From Ensifer sp. USDA 6670 (GTDB lineage: Bacteria > Pseudomonadota > Alphaproteobacteria > Rhizobiales > Rhizobiaceae), in assembly GCA_000421085.1 (NCBI GenBank), contig ATWE01000002.1, positions 124,001-188,000 of the forward strand: DNA of 64,000 nt, in the 5' to 3' direction. The translations under genes and the position numbers were made by a program. The notes beneath the pieces are model-generated. The model ran no database searches. It had not been told where the DNA came from and saw only the letters and a program-made list of their open reading frames with translations. Shown one piece after another: positions 1-9,293 of this stretch (positions are counted from its first letter, which is position 1; each line of letters begins with the position of its first letter).

Positions 1-178
1 CCTGACGCTCTCCGAATTCGCTTCGATCCCGACGAAGATCGGTGTCGCAAGCGGGCCCAGCAAGGCGGGGCCGATCTTAAGCGTCATGCGCGGCAATCAT
101 CTGGACACGCTCGTCACGGACCAGGCGACGGGAGCGCGCATTCTCGAACTGGCCAAGGAAGGCGGAGAGCGTTCATGA
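1..178 (+). CDS. SorC-family sugar-binding transcriptional regulator, C-terminal end (partial)
   Basis: Only the last 58 codons are in the window, in the frame starting at base 2 and ending at TGA 176-178. The translation contains ASGPSKAGPILSVMRG and then LDTLVTDQATGARILEL, which matches the end of the sugar-phosphate-sensing domain of SorC/DeoR-like regulators such as EryD. The DNA-binding N-terminus lies outside. The stop overlaps the start of the next gene (ATGA), so it is the promoter-proximal or an internal gene of the following sugar operon and probably controls it. The family call rests on a short fragment and is fairly, not fully, secure. Confidence 0.7.
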   Translation, partial: LTLSEFASIPTKIGVASGPSKAGPILSVMRGNHLDTLVTDQATGARILELAKEGGERS

Positions 179-1170
179 ATGGACAACAAATCATGCGGGA
201 GATCGGCCGCTCCGGGGTCGCGGCATCTGCGGTCGGCCTCGGCACCTGGGCAATCGGCGGCTGGATGTGGGGCGGCACGGACGAACGGGAATCGGTCGCC
301 GCCATCCAGGCCTCTCTGGATGCAGGCGTGACGCTGATCGACACGGCACCCGCCTATGGGCTCGGGCGGGCGGAAGAGATCGTCGGCAAGGCGCTGTCCG
401 GGCGCCGCGGCAAGGCGGTGATCGCAACGAAGTGCGGTCTCGTCTGGCACACACGGCAGGGAAACCACTTCTTCGACCAGGACGGCAGGCCCGTCCATCG
501 CCATCTCGGCCGGGAATCGATCTTCCATGAGGTGGAACAGAGCCTCAGACGGCTCGGCACCGATTATATCGACCTCTACATCACCCATTGGCAGGACCCG
601 ACGACGCCGATCGAGGAAACCATGCGGGCGCTCGAGGACCTGCGCGCCGCCGGCAAGATCCGCGCAATCGGCGCCAGCAATGTGAACCTGGAAGAACTCG
701 AGATCTACGTGAAGATCGGTGGGCTCGACGCGATCCAGGAACGGTTCAGCATGCTCGACCGGGAGATCGAAGCACAACTCCTGCCGGTCACGATGGCAAA
801 CGGAGTGGCGACGCTCAGCTATTCGTCGCTCGCTCTTGGGCTTCTCTCCGGCTCGATCGGGCCGGAACGTGTCTTTTCCGGCGACGACCAGCGCAGGAAC
901 AATCCCCGTTTCTCCGTCGCAAACCGGGAGAAGGTCACGCGCTTCGCCGACGCTATACGGCCGGTCGCGCAAGAGCACGAGGCATCGATCGCCCAGATCG
1001 TTATCGCCTGGACCCTGGCGCAGCCCGGCATCACCTTCGCGCTTTGCGGCGCGCGCAATCCGGCCCAGGCGCTCGAAAATGCAAAAGCCGGCGCGATCCG
1101 GCTCAGCGCCGACGACCTCTCGACGGTCGAGGCGGCAATAGCGGCTGAGCTGGCAACGATGGACAGGTAA
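175..1170 (+). CDS. Aldo/keto reductase
   Basis: 331 residues, the normal size for a cytoplasmic NAD(P)H-dependent TIM-barrel aldo/keto reductase. The N-terminus carries the family pattern GLGTWAIGG, then DTAPAYGLGRAEEIVGKAL with the catalytic Asp and Tyr, ATKCGLVW with the catalytic Lys, and YIDLYITHWQDP with the catalytic His. The cofactor end is seen in the IAWTLAQPGITFALCGARNP region. ATG overlaps the stop of the upstream regulator, so the genes are translationally coupled. In this operon it probably reduces or oxidises an aldehyde or sugar intermediate. The actual substrate cannot be read from sequence. Confidence 0.9.
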   Translation: MNGQQIMREIGRSGVAASAVGLGTWAIGGWMWGGTDERESVAAIQASLDAGVTLIDTAPAYGLGRAEEIVGKALSGRRGKAVIATKCGLVWHTRQGNHFFDQDGRPVHRHLGRESIFHEVEQSLRRLGTDYIDLYITHWQDPTTPIEETMRALEDLRAAGKIRAIGASNVNLEELEIYVKIGGLDAIQERFSMLDREIEAQLLPVTMANGVATLSYSSLALGLLSGSIGPERVFSGDDQRRNNPRFSVANREKVTRFADAIRPVAQEHEASIAQIVIAWTLAQPGITFALCGARNPAQALENAKAGAIRLSADDLSTVEAAIAAELATMDR

Positions 1171-1181
1171 CGGACCGCCCC

Positions 1182-2915
1182 ATGACAAGGACAGAGATTT
1201 TGGACGGGCTCCGCCGGAGCCCGAAGGTGGACGTCTGCGTCGTCGGCGGCGGCATCAACGGGCTCAGCGTCTTTCGCGAGCTCGCGCTGCAGGGGGTGCG
1301 CGTCCTGCTGGTCGAGAAGCACGACTACTGCTCGGGTGCGAGTGCTGCGCTGTCGCGCATGGTGCATGGCGGCCTGCGCTACCTCGAAAACGGCGAGTTC
1401 ACGTTGGTGAAGGAATCGCTCGTGGAGCGCGACCGGCTGCTCCGGAACGCCCCGCACCTCGTGGCGCCTCTTGCGACGACGGTTCCCGTGTTCGACATAT
1501 TCTCCGGCCTTGCCAATGGCATCGTCCGCTTTCTCGGCTTGAGCCGGCGACCGAGCCGCCGCGGAGCCATCGCGATCAAGGCCGGGCTTTCGATCTACGA
1601 CCTGCTGACACGCAAGCGGGCACTGATGCCGCGCCACCGCTTCCGCGGTCGTCGCGCGACGCTGGCGAAATGGCCGGCGCTCAACCCGAAGATACGCAGT
1701 TCCGCCACCTATTACGATGCCTGGGTGAGCCACCCCGAGCGGATCGGCATGGAGCTGTTGCAGGACGGCCTGTCCGCCTCGACCGAGGCGGCGGCGCTGA
1801 ACTATGCCGAGCTTCGCAGAAACGAGGCCGGGACATACATCCTTGCCGACGGCGTCGAGGGGGGCAGCGTGGAGATCGAGCCCAGTCTGATCGTGAACGC
1901 GACCGGCGGCTGGATCGACATCACCAATGGCGCGCTGTTGCCGCCGGATCACCCCTCCTCCCCGCTGATGGGCGGCACGAAGGGATCGCATCTCATCATC
2001 GACAATGTGCATCTGCGCGACGCCCTCGGCGATCACATGATCTATTACGAGAACGAGGACGGCCGCATCTGCATCCTCTTTCCCTATTTCGGCAAGGTGT
2101 TGGTCGGCTCGACCGACATCCGGGTCGACGATCCCGGGACCATCAGGTGCGAGGAAGAGGAGCGCGATTACATCCTGCAGTCGCTGGCCTTCGTCCTGCC
2201 TGGTATCGAGATCGGGCAGGAGGAAGTCGTCTTCCAGTTCTCCGGCGTGCGACCGCTGCCCGCCAGCAGCGACAGTTTCACCGGCCGCATCCCGCGCGAC
2301 CATTTCTGCACCACGATCGAGAGCGCCGGCACACCGGTGCTTTGCATGATCGGCGGCAAGTGGACGACCTTTCGCTCCTTCGGCGAACTTGCCGCCGACA
2401 CGGCGCTCAAACGGCTCGGCCTTTCACGCCGCGTCTCGACGGCCGACCGCGCCATCGGCGGAGGCCGGCGATTTCCGGCCGACCGCGCAACCTGGATTGC
2501 CGCGTTGGCCGCTCGCTGCGGCCTGCCGCCGCCGCACGTCGCCGAATTGTTCTGCCGCTACGGAACGGAAGCCGAGGCGCTGGCGGCTTTCATAGGCCAG
2601 GGAAGCGATGCCGCGATCCCGGGCGCCGGTCATACGATGCGGGAACTGCTGTTCCTGATCCGCAACGAGGCGGTCGAGCATCTGGACGATCTGCTCTTGC
2701 GCCGCACGACGCTCGCCATCTCGGGCACGCTCTCGCTCGCCATTCTCGACGCTGCCCTCGAACTGCTGACGGAGGAGAAGGGCTGGTCCGAGGCGCGCAG
2801 TCTAAGTGAGCGGAACCGCTGCCTTGAGCTCCTGCGAGACCGGCACGGGGTCGACGAACAAGCCCTTGCAGCCCGAATGCCGCCCCCATTGGCGAAGGCG
2901 GTCGCGGCGGGTTGA
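1182..2915 (+). CDS. FAD-dependent glycerol-3-phosphate dehydrogenase-like protein (GlpD/EryB type)
   Basis: 577 residues. An N-terminal Rossmann FAD motif VVGGGINGLSVFRELALQG is followed by the GlpD signature around SRMVHGGLRYLENGEF. The middle holds GGTKGSHLIID and FPYFGKVLVGSTD, and the FAD-closing GGKWTTFRSFGE lies near residue 395. The C-terminal ~120 residues match the helical GlpD C-terminal domain. GlpD oxidises sn-glycerol 3-phosphate to dihydroxyacetone phosphate at the membrane; EryB is a relative that acts on erythritol phosphate. Its place between an aldo/keto reductase and an aldolase/kinase pair suggests a polyol-phosphate substrate rather than housekeeping glycerol use. It starts 11 nt after the reductase. 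Confidence 0.85.
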   Translation: MTRTEILDGLRRSPKVDVCVVGGGINGLSVFRELALQGVRVLLVEKHDYCSGASAALSRMVHGGLRYLENGEFTLVKESLVERDRLLRNAPHLVAPLATTVPVFDIFSGLANGIVRFLGLSRRPSRRGAIAIKAGLSIYDLLTRKRALMPRHRFRGRRATLAKWPALNPKIRSSATYYDAWVSHPERIGMELLQDGLSASTEAAALNYAELRRNEAGTYILADGVEGGSVEIEPSLIVNATGGWIDITNGALLPPDHPSSPLMGGTKGSHLIIDNVHLRDALGDHMIYYENEDGRICILFPYFGKVLVGSTDIRVDDPGTIRCEEEERDYILQSLAFVLPGIEIGQEEVVFQFSGVRPLPASSDSFTGRIPRDHFCTTIESAGTPVLCMIGGKWTTFRSFGELAADTALKRLGLSRRVSTADRAIGGGRRFPADRATWIAALAARCGLPPPHVAELFCRYGTEAEALAAFIGQGSDAAIPGAGHTMRELLFLIRNEAVEHLDDLLLRRTTLAISGTLSLAILDAALELLTEEKGWSEARSLSERNRCLELLRDRHGVDEQALAARMPPPLAKAVAAG

Positions 2916-2980
2916 AACCGCAATCTTTTGCGGCGGCCTCGATCCGGGCTGCCGCGCAACCTACGACGAAGGAGAAGAGC

Positions 2981-3823
2981 ATGAGAACCAACAGCAAGGT
3001 GCGGATGAACCGACTGTTCAACGGAGGACGCTGCCTCGACGTTGCGATCGATCACGGCGTCTGCAACGAACCGTCGTTCCTGAGCGGACTCGAAAACATG
3101 GAGGGAGTGGTAAAGGCACTCACCGCGGCGGCCCCCGACGCGATCCAGATGAACTACGGCCAGGCCGATCTGCTGCAGGATCAGCCCGGCAAGGACAAGC
3201 CGGCGCTCGTCATTCGCATCGACATGGGCAATCCCTATAACCGCATCCGCCACCGCGATATGTGGGCGGTGCTGCAGAACGAGGCCGAGCCGCTGATCGG
3301 GGCGCTGGCGATGGATGCGGCCTGCGTCGTCGTCAACCTGTTCATGCTTCCGGACGAACCGGATCTTTTCCGCCAATGCGTGCAGAACATCGCCCGCGTC
3401 CGGGCCGATTGTGACAAATACGGCATGCCACTGATGATAGAGCCGCTCGTCATGCAGCCGGTGACCGAGCATGGCGGCTACATGGTCGACGGCGATGCGG
3501 ACAAGATCGTCACGCTGACACGGCTTGCCCGGGAGATGGGCGCCGACATCGTCAAGGCGGATCCGACCACCGATGCGGACGAATTCCACCGGGTGGTCGA
3601 AGCGGCGCGTTGCCCGGTTCTCGTCCGCGGCGGCGGCAAGGAGGATCTGAGATCCGTCTTCGACAAGTCGGCGGCCTTGATGAAGCAGGGCGCGATGGGC
3701 ATGGTCTATGGGCGCAACATCTATCAGCACTCCAATCCGCAAGCCGTGGTGCGCGGATTGATGGCGATCGTGCACGACAATGCGAGCGGCGAAGAGGCTT
3801 TCGCGCTGTATCGTCAAGGTTGA
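2981..3823 (+). CDS. Class I aldolase of the DhnA/LsrF family
   Basis: 280 residues from the ATG at 2981, chosen because AAGGAG lies just upstream; an in-frame upstream start would run through intergenic sequence. The protein is a TIM barrel with LDVAIDHGVCNEP near the start, the Schiff-base lysine in GADIVKADPTTD, the phosphate-binding PVLVRGGGKEDL, and GMVYGRNIYQHSNP near the end. The family cleaves or makes C-C bonds in ketose phosphates (FbaB, LsrF). It sits 30 nt before an FGGY kinase, so it probably cleaves that kinase's product to a triose phosphate plus an aldehyde. Exact substrate unknown. Confidence 0.85.
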   Translation: MRTNSKVRMNRLFNGGRCLDVAIDHGVCNEPSFLSGLENMEGVVKALTAAAPDAIQMNYGQADLLQDQPGKDKPALVIRIDMGNPYNRIRHRDMWAVLQNEAEPLIGALAMDAACVVVNLFMLPDEPDLFRQCVQNIARVRADCDKYGMPLMIEPLVMQPVTEHGGYMVDGDADKIVTLTRLAREMGADIVKADPTTDADEFHRVVEAARCPVLVRGGGKEDLRSVFDKSAALMKQGAMGMVYGRNIYQHSNPQAVVRGLMAIVHDNASGEEAFALYRQG

Positions 3824-3853
3824 TCGGATATCGGACCTTGGGAGGGGTTCAGC

Positions 3854-5383
3854 ATGGGAGACTACCTTTTGGGCCTCGACGCCGGCAACACCGTCATCAA
3901 GGCGGTGATCTTCGACCGGGAGGGCAAGGAGATCGCTTCGGCCGCGGCGGAAGGGCACAGCCGGATGCCATTCCCCGGCCATGTCGAGCGCGGCCTGGGC
4001 GAGCTGTGGGAGAATGCCCGCCGGGTCATCCGCGCATGTGTCGATGACGCCGGGATCGACCCCGGCGAAATCGCCGCGATCGGCTGCGCCGGCCATGGCA
4101 ACGGGCTCTACGCGCTCGACCGTGAGGGGAATCCGCTTCTCGGCATCCAGTCGCTCGACACCCGGGCGGCAGCGCTTGTCGAAGAGTGGACGTCGCACGG
4201 TGTCGGCGACCGGACCTACCCGATCGGCCAGCAACGACCCTGGCCCTCGCAGACCCCCACCCTGCTGGCCTGGCTGAAACGACACCGGCCGGAGGTCTTC
4301 GCCAGCATCGGCACGGTCTTTCTCTGCAAGGATTTTATCGTCAACCGGCTGACGGGCGTCCGCGTCAGCGACGTCTCGGACATGACCGGCTGCGGTTTGC
4401 TCAACGTCGCCGGCCGGCACTACGACCGGGCACTCATGGCAGCTTACGGGCTCTGCGAATCCATGGACCTCCTGCCGCCTCTGGTGGAAAGCGCGGACAT
4501 CGCCGGCCGCATCACCGAAGCGGCCGCAGCCGAGACAGGGCTTGCCGCCGGAACGCCGGTGGTCGGCGGTCTTTTCGACGTGGTCGCCTCGGCGATCGGC
4601 TCCGGGGTCACCCGCACTGGGGCAGCTTCCATCATCGCCGGGACGTGGAGCATCAATCAGGTGATCATCGAAAGCCCGGAGCTCCAGGGACCGGTGTTCA
4701 TGTCCTCGACCTTCGACCGCGACCGCTACATGGCGATCGAGTCCAGCGCGACCTCCGCCGCAAACCTCGAATGGCTGGTGCGGGAGTTCTTTTCGGAGGT
4801 GCGGTCCGATGGGCGCTCGCCCTTCGACCTCTGCTGCGACCTCGCGTCCTCAAGCGATCCGGCCTCCGACGACCCGATCTACCACCCCTATCTCTACGGC
4901 GCCCAGCAGGATGGCTGTGCGCGCGCCGGGTTCTACGGGATTGCAGGCTGGCATACGAAAGGCCACCTCGTCCGCGCGGTTCTCGAAGGGGTGGCCTTCG
5001 GTCACCGCCAGCACATAGAGACGATGCGAAAGGCAGGTGCGGCCTTTGACGAGGCGATACTCTCCGGCGGCGGCTCGCGCAGCCTCACATGGCCGCAGAT
5101 ATTCGCCGACGTTCTCGGCGTCCCGGTCTCCGTCGCCCGCTCGCGTGAGACCGGCGCCCTTGGGGCGGCAATCGCAGCCGGCACCGGCGTGGGCATTTTC
5201 GCCGACTTCGCCGAGGGTGCGGCCGCGATGGTGAGAACCGAGCGGCACTATCGTCCGAACAGGGCGCTGGAGGCGCATTATGCCCGGCGATACGCACTTT
5301 GCCGGGACATCGCGGACGCCATGACCCCGATCTGGCGACGGCTTTCGGCAATGCAGGCCATCACGGCGGGAGTTGCGGCGTGA
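3854..5383 (+). CDS. FGGY-family carbohydrate kinase
   Basis: 509 residues, typical of the family (xylulokinase, erythritol kinase, glycerol kinase). The N-terminal actin-like ATPase domain begins with LGLDAGNTVIKAVIFDREG and contains IAAIGCAGHGNGLYALD. The second domain has the ATP-binding SIIAGTWSINQ region near residue 265 and the terminal ILSGGGSRSLTWPQIFADVL motif near residue 405. RBS GGGAGGGG precedes the ATG at 3854. It is the only kinase of this operon and so probably makes the sugar or polyol phosphate used by the aldolase and GlpD-like enzyme. Its end overlaps the next gene's GTG. Confidence 0.9.
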   Translation: MGDYLLGLDAGNTVIKAVIFDREGKEIASAAAEGHSRMPFPGHVERGLGELWENARRVIRACVDDAGIDPGEIAAIGCAGHGNGLYALDREGNPLLGIQSLDTRAAALVEEWTSHGVGDRTYPIGQQRPWPSQTPTLLAWLKRHRPEVFASIGTVFLCKDFIVNRLTGVRVSDVSDMTGCGLLNVAGRHYDRALMAAYGLCESMDLLPPLVESADIAGRITEAAAAETGLAAGTPVVGGLFDVVASAIGSGVTRTGAASIIAGTWSINQVIIESPELQGPVFMSSTFDRDRYMAIESSATSAANLEWLVREFFSEVRSDGRSPFDLCCDLASSSDPASDDPIYHPYLYGAQQDGCARAGFYGIAGWHTKGHLVRAVLEGVAFGHRQHIETMRKAGAAFDEAILSGGGSRSLTWPQIFADVLGVPVSVARSRETGALGAAIAAGTGVGIFADFAEGAAAMVRTERHYRPNRALEAHYARRYALCRDIADAMTPIWRRLSAMQAITAGVAA

Positions 5384-7002
5384 ACGCGGATATGAACGAG
5401 ACGATCGCCGATGCGGGCAGTTACGATTTCATCGTCGTCGGCGCCGGCTCCGCCGGCTGCGTGCTTGCCAACCGGCTTTCCGCCGACCCGAAAAACCGCG
5501 TCCTGCTGCTCGAAGCCGGCGGCAGCGACCGCTATCACTGGGTGCATGTGCCGATCGGCTATCTCTACTGCATGGGCAATCCGCGCACCGACTGGATGAT
5601 GAGGACGGCCGGAGAACCCGGCCTCAACGGCCGTAGCCTCCCCTATCCTCGCGGCAAGCTGCTCGGCGGCTGTTCCTCGATCAACGGCATGATCTATATG
5701 CGTGGGCAGGCGGCCGACTACGATGGCTGGCGCCAGGCCGGCAATACCGGCTGGGGCTGGGACGATGTCCTGCCCTACTTCCTGAAGTCCGAGGACAACT
5801 TCCGCGGCAAGTCGCCGATGCACGGCGCCGGCGGGGAATGGCGGGTCGAACGGCAACGTCTGTCCTGGCCGATCCTTGACGCCTTTCGCGACGCCGCCGA
5901 AGAACTCGGCATTCCGAAGACCGAGGATTTCAACACCGGCGATAACGAGGGATCAGGCTATTTCGAGGTGAATCAGCGCGGCGGCGTGCGCTGGAACACG
6001 ACCAAGGCATTCCTGCGCCCCGCCATGAAGCGGCCAAATCTCCGGGTGCTGACGGGCGCCGAGACGGAGCGTCTGATCTTCGACGGCCGCCGCACCAAGG
6101 GCGTGCGCTTCCGGCTGAACGGCCGCGTCCAGGTGGCGCGCGCTACACGCGAGGTCATCCTCTCCGCAGGCGCGATCAACTCGCCGAAAATCCTCGAACT
6201 ATCCGGGGTGGGCCGGCCGGACATCATCTCGGCAGCCGGCGCAGAAGTGGTCCACGACCGCCCCGGGGTTGGCGAAAATCTGCAGGATCATCTTCAGATC
6301 CGCACCGTCTTCCGGATCGAAGGCGCGAAGACGCTGAACCAGCTCTATCACAGCATTTTTTCCCGCATGGGAATGGGCTTCGAATACATGCTGAGGCGTT
6401 CCGGTCCGCTGTCGATGGCACCGAGCCAACTCGGCATATTTGCGAAAAGCAGCCCATCTGTCGCAACCCCTGACCTCGAATACCATGTCCAGCCGCTAAG
6501 CACCGACCGGTTGGGAGAGCCACTCCACAGATACCCGGCCGTTACGGTCTCGGTCTGCAATCTGAGGCCGGAAAGCCGGGGAAGCGTGCATGTCACGACA
6601 GCGGAATCATCAGCCGCGCCGGAGATCCGGCCGAACTATCTGTCCACCACCGGCGACCGGCTGCTTGCGGCGCAGGCGATCCGCCACGCTCGCAATCTCA
6701 TGACGACGAAGGCCATCGCAAGATACAAGCCGGCAGAAATGCTGCCGGGCGCGGAGTTCCAAAGCGAGGATGAACTCATCCGCCGCGCCGGCGACATCGC
6801 GACGACGATCTTCCACCCGGTGGGCACCTGCAAGATGGGCAGCGATCCGATGGCCGTGGTGGACTCTTCGCTGAAAGTTCACGGGATTGCTGGCTTGCGC
6901 GTCGTCGATGCGTCGATCATGCCCAGCATCGTCTCGGGCAACACCAATTCTCCGGTCATCATGATTGCGGAAAAGGCGGCCGAGGCGATCCTGCGGGGGT
7001 AG
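5380..7002 (+). CDS. GMC-family FAD oxidoreductase (choline dehydrogenase-like)
   Basis: 540 residues from the GTG at 5380, which overlaps the kinase TGA and has GGGAG upstream; an ATG at 5392 is the alternative. The N-terminal FAD motif is DFIVVGAGSAGCVLANRLS. The GMC signature around YPRGKLLGGCSSINGMIYMRG follows, and the C-terminal catalytic block carries FHPVGTCKMG and then VVDASIMPSIVSGNTNSPV. No signal peptide is seen, so it is probably cytoplasmic or membrane-peripheral. GMC enzymes oxidise alcohols or polyols; here it may carry out the entry oxidation of the operon's substrate. It is the last gene of the run. Confidence 0.9.
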   Translation: MNADMNETIADAGSYDFIVVGAGSAGCVLANRLSADPKNRVLLLEAGGSDRYHWVHVPIGYLYCMGNPRTDWMMRTAGEPGLNGRSLPYPRGKLLGGCSSINGMIYMRGQAADYDGWRQAGNTGWGWDDVLPYFLKSEDNFRGKSPMHGAGGEWRVERQRLSWPILDAFRDAAEELGIPKTEDFNTGDNEGSGYFEVNQRGGVRWNTTKAFLRPAMKRPNLRVLTGAETERLIFDGRRTKGVRFRLNGRVQVARATREVILSAGAINSPKILELSGVGRPDIISAAGAEVVHDRPGVGENLQDHLQIRTVFRIEGAKTLNQLYHSIFSRMGMGFEYMLRRSGPLSMAPSQLGIFAKSSPSVATPDLEYHVQPLSTDRLGEPLHRYPAVTVSVCNLRPESRGSVHVTTAESSAAPEIRPNYLSTTGDRLLAAQAIRHARNLMTTKAIARYKPAEMLPGAEFQSEDELIRRAGDIATTIFHPVGTCKMGSDPMAVVDSSLKVHGIAGLRVVDASIMPSIVSGNTNSPVIMIAEKAAEAILRG

Positions 7003-7191
7003 ACCACGATTTCGGAACCCAGGCAAACCGCACGCCCCGTCCTCATCCGCTCCAGGTGCTGGGTCGGTTTTGGATAGTGCCTTTCTGAAATTGACCCCCG
7101 CATGCAGCGTGACCGTGCGGCCGGTCAACTTCATAAGGCTCTGGAATTGACCGATGCTGCAGCCGCGCAGACAACATGGGTTGCACCCCCA

Positions 7192-7216
7192 GCCAAGGCT
7201 GAACAGCACCCTTGGC
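7192..7216 (+). terminator. Weak stem-loop downstream of the GMC operon
   Basis: Seven-base arms GCCAAGG (7192-7198) and CCTTGGC (7210-7216) enclose an 11-base loop and are followed by GTCTTTGCCTT. It lies in the 270-base gap between the plus-strand operon and the minus-strand TPR gene, where both need to end. The T tract is poor, so this is only a possible terminator. Nothing else was recognised in 7003-7272. Confidence 0.25.
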
Positions 7217-7272
7217 GTCTTTGCCTTCGGCCGACCGTGGCGGCCAAAGGCGCGCGTTCCTCGCCGAGACCG

Positions 7273-8988
7273 TCAAAGCCGATCAAGGCGCAGCATCGAA
7301 GTGCTGCCTACCCATGCATCACGCCATCGGCGTGACGTTTTTTCAGCCAACACCTCGTCGCCGCGTGCGCGATAGACCTCGCTTAGGCCGAACAGGGCCC
7401 AACCATTGTTCGGAGCAAGCACGAGGCTCTCGCTAAAGGCATTTTCCGCGCCATCGAGATCGCCGACGCGCAACAGAGCCGCTCCGAGCGACTGCCCGAT
7501 CGGGTAGTACCAGTGGCGCGGCTCCATATATGAAAGGCGATCCTCCACTTTCTTGGCATCCGCGAAGGCGCGAGCGGCAGCCGGCCAATCGTCACCCGCC
7601 TGTGCAATCCGCGCGGTAAGGACGTGCTCGGCAATTGCCAGTACGTCAGCAGCGGGCATTCCGCCGTCCTCCAGCGCATTCAAGTCAGCCGATCGGGCGA
7701 TTTCGGCAATCGCCGCTTTTTCGGATCGAGCAGCATCAAAGTCACCGCGCTCAGCTTGAGCAACCCCGCGCATATAATGCCAGGCGGCATCGACGAATGG
7801 GAAGTCGCCGGTCGGACGCGCAACCGCGAGGATCGTTTCCGGATCGCTGAACTGGGCATGCGCGAACAGGGGCGCGGCCTTGATCGGCTGAACGAAGGCG
7901 GGTGCGGCGCGCGCGAGCTCGTCCGAAATTACCCCAGAGAGCTTCTGCGCCGCCTCGATGGCAGTCGGCCCGTCGCCGGCCATTTGCGCCGAAACCAGCA
8001 GGAAGTGGATGTTGTGTGGATAGTAGCCGCCGGCATAGAGCCCCTCAGGCGCCACCGCTTGAAAGAAAGACTCATCCGTTGCAACCGCACGGCGATTGAC
8101 CGCAAGCGAATCCGCATAGCGTCCGACCCGGTAATAAATGTGAGAGGGCATGTGCACCAGATGACCGGCTCCGATATCCATCTTCGCCAGGCGATCGGCG
8201 TGCCGCTCCGCCCGCTCGGGCGTAGTCGAAGCCTCGACGGCATGGATGTAGAGGTGGATCGCGCCAACATGATCAGGGTTGCGCGCCAGCACCCGCTCAA
8301 GCGTCGAGATGATCGCCGCAGTCTTTCCCTTCGGTTTTGCGCCGGCGTCGGTCCAGTAATCCCAAGGGTTCAGGTCCATCAACGCCTCTGCATAGAGAAC
8401 GGCGATATCGTCGTCCTTCGGAAACTTTTCCGCGACGACAGCCATGGCCTCTGCATAGGCCCGGTCAAGAACCGTACGTTCGGTATCTGAAGCATAACGG
8501 CGGGTCAGGGCGGCGATCAACGCTTGCTCACGCGGGGATGCGCTGGGCGCCAGGGCCACGGCTTTCGCCACCGCGGCCAATGCCACAGCATTTGCGTCGG
8601 GATCCATCGGTGCGTTGATGTTGGGGCCGAGCACGAGCGCTTCGCCCCAGAAACAAATCGCGCAAGATGGGTCAAGCTTCTGAGCTTGCTTGAAGCTGCG
8701 GGCAGCCTCGGCATGGTTGAAACCGAAGCTCAGCATCATCGCTTGGTCGACGTAAGCCTGCGCATCTTTGCTGGCGGTAGAGGCGGCGGAGCGATGACCG
8801 GTTAGACTTGGCCACAGAGGCACCTGTGTGTCCTGGGTGGCTGGCGTCGGAAGCTGGTTGCGGCCGAACTGTTTCAGTTCAGTGTTCTTCGCCAGGTGGT
8901 ACTTCGCGTCATGGGCAAGGGCCGGAGCGGCGGCAAGGAGGATCGCTACGGACAGAGCGCTGGAGAGAAGGTGCGTTTTCATGGTCAT
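7273..8988 (-). CDS. Exported tetratricopeptide-repeat protein
   Basis: 571 residues. A signal peptide is clear: a basic start, the hydrophobic run LLSSALSVAILLAAAPALA, then cleavage near residue 26. TPR-like units include AMMLSFGFNHAEAARSFKQA at about residue 88, followed by LDPSCAICFWGEALVLG, and a C-terminal repeat with GDLDGAENAFSESLVLAPNN. Histidine-containing stretches such as HLVHMPSHIYYRVGRYADS are typical of this family of large periplasmic TPR proteins, whose function is not defined. It is monocistronic by position. An ATG six bases inside the called start (MKTHLL) is an equally good start. Confidence 0.8.
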   Translation of the reverse strand: MTMKTHLLSSALSVAILLAAAPALAHDAKYHLAKNTELKQFGRNQLPTPATQDTQVPLWPSLTGHRSAASTASKDAQAYVDQAMMLSFGFNHAEAARSFKQAQKLDPSCAICFWGEALVLGPNINAPMDPDANAVALAAVAKAVALAPSASPREQALIAALTRRYASDTERTVLDRAYAEAMAVVAEKFPKDDDIAVLYAEALMDLNPWDYWTDAGAKPKGKTAAIISTLERVLARNPDHVGAIHLYIHAVEASTTPERAERHADRLAKMDIGAGHLVHMPSHIYYRVGRYADSLAVNRRAVATDESFFQAVAPEGLYAGGYYPHNIHFLLVSAQMAGDGPTAIEAAQKLSGVISDELARAAPAFVQPIKAAPLFAHAQFSDPETILAVARPTGDFPFVDAAWHYMRGVAQAERGDFDAARSEKAAIAEIARSADLNALEDGGMPAADVLAIAEHVLTARIAQAGDDWPAAARAFADAKKVEDRLSYMEPRHWYYPIGQSLGAALLRVGDLDGAENAFSESLVLAPNNGWALFGLSEVYRARGDEVLAEKTSRRWRDAWVGSTSMLRLDRL

Positions 8989-9032
8989 TCTCAGTGGTTT
9001 CTATCTGACAGAGACGGTGGTATTCGGCCGCT

Positions 9033-9275
9033 TCACTCGCTGCGCCATCTACAGGCTCGTCCAGACTTGACGAGGTATTCAATTTCGAAACGCGTCACGC
9101 CGATGTCTTTGAGGATGTAATCCGGCATTTCCTGCAGAGCGCACCCGCGTGCGCGACCGCTTTGCCGGCGACGGTGGATTGCCTCGGCCACCTGTGCCGC
9201 GCAGCTCGAGAAGGCTGTGCCCAGCGCCGTGGTCAGAAAGGCCGACGGATTGATGTTGAAGGAGGTCTTAGACAT
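9033..9275 (-). CDS. DUF1127 (YjiS-like) small protein
   Basis: 80 residues from the ATG at 9275, preceded by AGAGGGAAG. The C-terminal part has LQEMPDYILKDIGVTRFEIE, the Arg-rich DUF1127 signature in which an aspartate-leucine-glycine-type turn follows a short helix (here DIGV). In rhizobia short DUF1127 proteins are abundant, act in RNA and phosphate/carbon regulation, and are themselves regulated post-transcriptionally (known for the family in Agrobacterium). A second feature here is the strong hairpin in the 5' leader. The 57-base gap to the downstream TPR gene (minus strand) leaves co-transcription open. Confidence 0.8.
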   Translation of the reverse strand: MSKTSFNINPSAFLTTALGTAFSSCAAQVAEAIHRRRQSGRARGCALQEMPDYILKDIGVTRFEIEYLVKSGRACRWRSE

Positions 9276-9293
9276 GGTGCTTCCCTCTTGGTC

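Noticed and set aside
2630..4420. 596-codon open frame on the minus strand
   Set aside because: It is antisense to the GlpD-like, aldolase and kinase genes, which have clear family motifs and starts. Long antisense frames are expected in GC-rich DNA, and its translation is rich in Arg, Asp and His without family features.
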